From Chamaecrista fasciculata (taxonomy: Eukaryota > Streptophyta > Magnoliopsida > Fabales > Fabaceae), in contig QANZ01000122.1 in the NCBI GenBank assembly GCA_003254925.1, forward strand, positions 160,448-224,447: 64,000 nt of DNA, given 5' to 3'. This document shows positions 61,573 through 64,000 of the stretch, piece by piece; positions within the stretch are counted from its first letter, which is position 1; the number at the start of each line of letters is the position of its first letter. The translations under genes were made by a program, and so were the position numbers. The notes under the pieces are model-generated. The model had not been told where the DNA came from. It did not search any database and worked only from the letters and a program-made list of their open reading frames with translations.

Positions 61573-63111
61573 CACGCTAGTCCTGGATTTAAAATCATAT
61601 TTTGTGTACATGTGATGTATGCTTGTCGTGTTTTACCTATTTCAATCTTGTTTTTGGTTTTACGAAAAATCCACCGAATACTTTTCTTAAAATTGAATCT
61701 ACAAGAAAAGGTGCAAATTTATGTATATGATACATAAAGAAATCAATAGGATTGATTTGAAAAGTTTTCTTGTAAATTTAGGCCAAAGTCGAAATTCCCA
61801 TATAATTATGATTAAAAGTGTTTTAATTATAATATTATGTGGGTGACTGAAAATTTAATAAAATTATGAATTTTAAAATTTTTGGGTCAATAATTAAAAT
61901 TCTTGAATATGATTCCTGAATTTTATAATTATTGATAATTGGCCTAATTTCAAGAAAAAAGGCATGTTAAAATTGCACAACCCTAATTTGAACACACTAC
62001 AAAATCGTTTTGATATGTGTTGCAAATATACCGTGTTTGACATAATTGTATGAATTGTTCGTATATGTAATTGTGTGGTGTTGGATATGGCTCTAGGTTT
62101 TTGGTGTATACGGCCTGCGTGTCGTCTCCCTCTATCCGATGTAATTTTACTTTTCAGTTTATACCTCAATGTAACTGGGGTTTACTCTCTTGTAATTTTG
62201 CTTTTCTTTTTAGAAAAATTCTCTCATTGGCTTGGGAGAATTATTAGGATAGGTGGGCCATATCTAAACACGGTACATATCTGCTTTACATTTAGTTTGT
62301 ATGTGATACAAAGCGCTAGATGTATGCTTAGGACGCGATTTTAACATGCTATTTACCCTTTTAAGCGCAACAACCACGTATACGATACGAGCGTGGGATT
62401 TTGCATATGATGCAAGATCCTGCACATGTTTATATGTATATGATACATGGGGTAATAAACATGTGGCATGACTCGTTTAATTTTAAAAGGAGTTTTAAAA
62501 TTAAATTATAAAAACGGAACTTTTTTTTTTTAAATCAAACCCTTTTAGAAAATCTTAAATTTTAATGCTGTCAATAAAACACCCTGTTGAAATCTCGTTC
62601 ATCGTAGAGCGGTGATCGCCCTCCGCGACACGTATCTACCTTGACCTTGAGGAGACACGGGTGAATGGGGGTTTTTAGTTCGACGCCCATTGAAGTCTTG
62701 GTATATTAAATACGGTGATCGCCCTCCGCGACACGTGTTTAAGTGGGACCTTGATGATATGGGGCTGGGCTTCGGCCTCGTCGTTTGGGCCTAGCCATTC
62801 ACGAGTTTTATTGTGTGACTTAATGGGGCTACCAAAAAGGTTTTGGGCCTCAAGGCATTAGATGGGATAAACATGCCGTGTCATATGATGATACAGTCCC
62901 ATAATGATCTAAGAGTCACATAGAGATGTGATTGGTAAAGAGTTACCTACCTAAATAGCCAAAGGATGCATGATCGCCCTCCGCGACGGTAAACTTTGGT
63001 GAAATATGGGTCTTAGCCACTAATAATAAATTTTACTGGGTTTTATAAAATGGTATATATATTTTATTTTTCCTGCTAATTAAACTTTACATATCTCAAT
63101 TGTAGAATCAA
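61573..63111 (+). other. Long untranslated leader of the Copia element
   Basis: About 1.5 kb between primer site and gag without a supportable ORF. The 17-base word TGATCGCCCTCCGCGAC occurs three times (62613-62629, 62716-62732, 62971-62987). Possible packaging or translation-control region, by position only. Confidence 0.75.
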
Positions 63112-63655
63112 ATGGCAACAAACGTTTCATCACTATCACTGCGATCAGTCCTTGAGAAGGACAAACTAACTGAGACTAACTTTCTCGACTGGTACAGAAA
63201 TGTGAGAATTGTTCTCACCCAGGAGAGAAAGCTCTACGTCCTTGAGAACCCCATCCCTGAACAGCCTGCTGCAAATGCTCCAAGAGCTCAAAAGGATGCT
63301 TATGAGAAGCATCAGAGTGACTCTGTGGACGTTGCCTGTCTTATGCTCGTTACCATGGTTCCCGAGATTCAGAAGAACTTGGAGAACAAAGGGGCATATG
63401 AGATAATAACACATCTCAGGGAAATGTTCCAAGTACAGGCAAGGCAAGAGAGGTTTGAGACTGCAAAGGCTCTTTACTCTTGCAAGATGGCAGAAGGTGG
63501 ATCTGTGAGTGCCCACGTCTTGAAGATGCAGGGGCACATAGATCACCTTGCTAGGCTGGGATTTCCCATTTTGCCAGAGCTAGCGACGGATTTGATCCTT
63601 CATTCGCTGCCGAGAAGTTATGACCAGTTCGTCTTGAACTTCAACATGAATCCCC
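63112..63655 (+). pseudogene. gag: Copia gag, N-terminal part
   Basis: MATNVSSLSLRSVLEKDKL, NFLDWYRNVRIVLTQERKLY and LREMFQVQARQERFE...LKMQGHIDHLARLGFP are the typical UBN2-type gag of plant Copia elements. At about residue 181 the family's next residues (after FVLNFNMN) are replaced by PPHFNLCTPGQ, and the frame ends at 63786. No zinc knuckle remains, so gag is broken at about 63655. Confidence 0.8.
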
Positions 63656-64000
63656 CACACTTTAATCTTTGCACTCCTGGGCAAAGCTGTCAAGAAAGAG
63701 CAGAAAACAAGGATGCAAAAGAATTAAGAGAGTATCAACCCCACTCAACATATGGCGGAAGAAAACCAAAGCAACTTAGATTATGAGACAATTAATCAAC
63801 TGAGCATGCCAAGCAACCTAAGAATCTCCAACAGACCAATCCAAAAAGTGTATCACTCACTCACATAGCAGGGAAAATTTACTCTCAAATCTTTGCAACG
63901 AGCCTCTACCATAGGCTTGAAATAACTCTACAATCTCCACTATAAATGCAATGATTCAAAAACTCAAGAGGACTTTAGAGGGTTGTAATGTTGGAAAAGG
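63656..64000. other. Unidentified sequence interrupting gag
   Basis: Starts CCCCCACACTTTAATC, a polypyrimidine/purine-tract-like word, and continues without a recognisable gene to the window end. May be the edge of another nested element. Confidence 0.4.

Larger units (their letters stand above)
59814..64000 (+). mobile_element. Ty1/Copia retrotransposon inserted into the Gypsy element (runs off the window)
   Basis: The LTR begins TGTTGGGAATTG directly after the Gypsy codons for MMQWP. Order: LTR 59814-61559, primer site, leader, gag. The rest is outside the window or replaced near 63650. The insertion is younger than the Gypsy element it breaks. Confidence 0.85.

Noticed and set aside
62613-62987. 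CRISPR-like spaced repeats
   Set aside because: Only three copies, unequal spacing, within a plant retrotransposon leader.

Overview
This is AT-rich nuclear DNA from a flowering plant, most likely a eudicot. The evidence is a tandem array of cysteine-rich receptor-like kinase (CRK, DUF26) genes with plant GT-AG introns, buried in plant-type retrotransposons (a Sirevirus-like Copia, a Gypsy, another Copia, a LINE) and Mutator-like (MULE) DNA elements. I see nothing prokaryotic or organellar. The species cannot be named from the sequence. There is one 253-base assembly gap (16189-16441) and one ambiguous base in 60241-60300.

Layout. 1-8727: a minus-strand Sirevirus-like Copia element with gag, pol, an envelope-like ORF interrupted by one TAG, polypurine tracts, part of the 3' LTR and the primer binding site, but no 5' LTR. 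8728-11900: a minus-strand non-autonomous LTR element (LTR, tRNA-Asp-type primer site, one Tyr/Asn-rich ORF) joined directly to the Copia. 12005-19071: four or five hairpin or MULE insertions. Two stand out: a 3.6 kb MULE (13425-17013, perfect 9-bp target duplication) holding the 5' halves of a MuDR-type transposase and of a convergent plant-mobile-domain gene, and a Pack-MULE (17909-19071) carrying a captured piece of an IQD (IQ67-domain) gene with its intron.

19576-56314: the CRK array, all on the plus strand. CRK-A (19576-22629) is intact. CRK-B (27530-29251) keeps only the membrane and kinase exons; a 90-bp scrap of ectodomain exon lies 4.5 kb upstream. CRK-C (35556-39657) has all exons but its intron-3 acceptor is GG instead of AG. 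CRK-D (44760-48602) and CRK-E (50061-56314) are open throughout. The duplicated unit includes at least 1 kb upstream and several hundred bp downstream, so the same non-coding sequence recurs around 12.8-13.4, 17.0, 34.1-35.5 and 40.2-44.7 kb. This supplies paralogous empty sites that prove several insertions. A second Pack-MULE (40714-42966, perfect 9-bp TSD) sits between CRK-C and CRK-D and carries pieces of two unrelated genes on opposite strands.

57038-64000: a Gypsy element (LTR, gag-protease-RT) whose RT lacks the catalytic Asp-Asp segment and which is cut at 59813 by a younger Copia element with a 1746-bp LTR, a tRNA-iMet primer site, a long leader with a thrice-repeated motif, and a gag that is itself broken near 63650.

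As a whole this is a fast-changing family of putative immune or stress receptors under heavy transposon pressure. Insertions fill promoters and introns, one paralog has lost its ectodomain and one a splice site, and MULEs have captured host gene fragments beside them.
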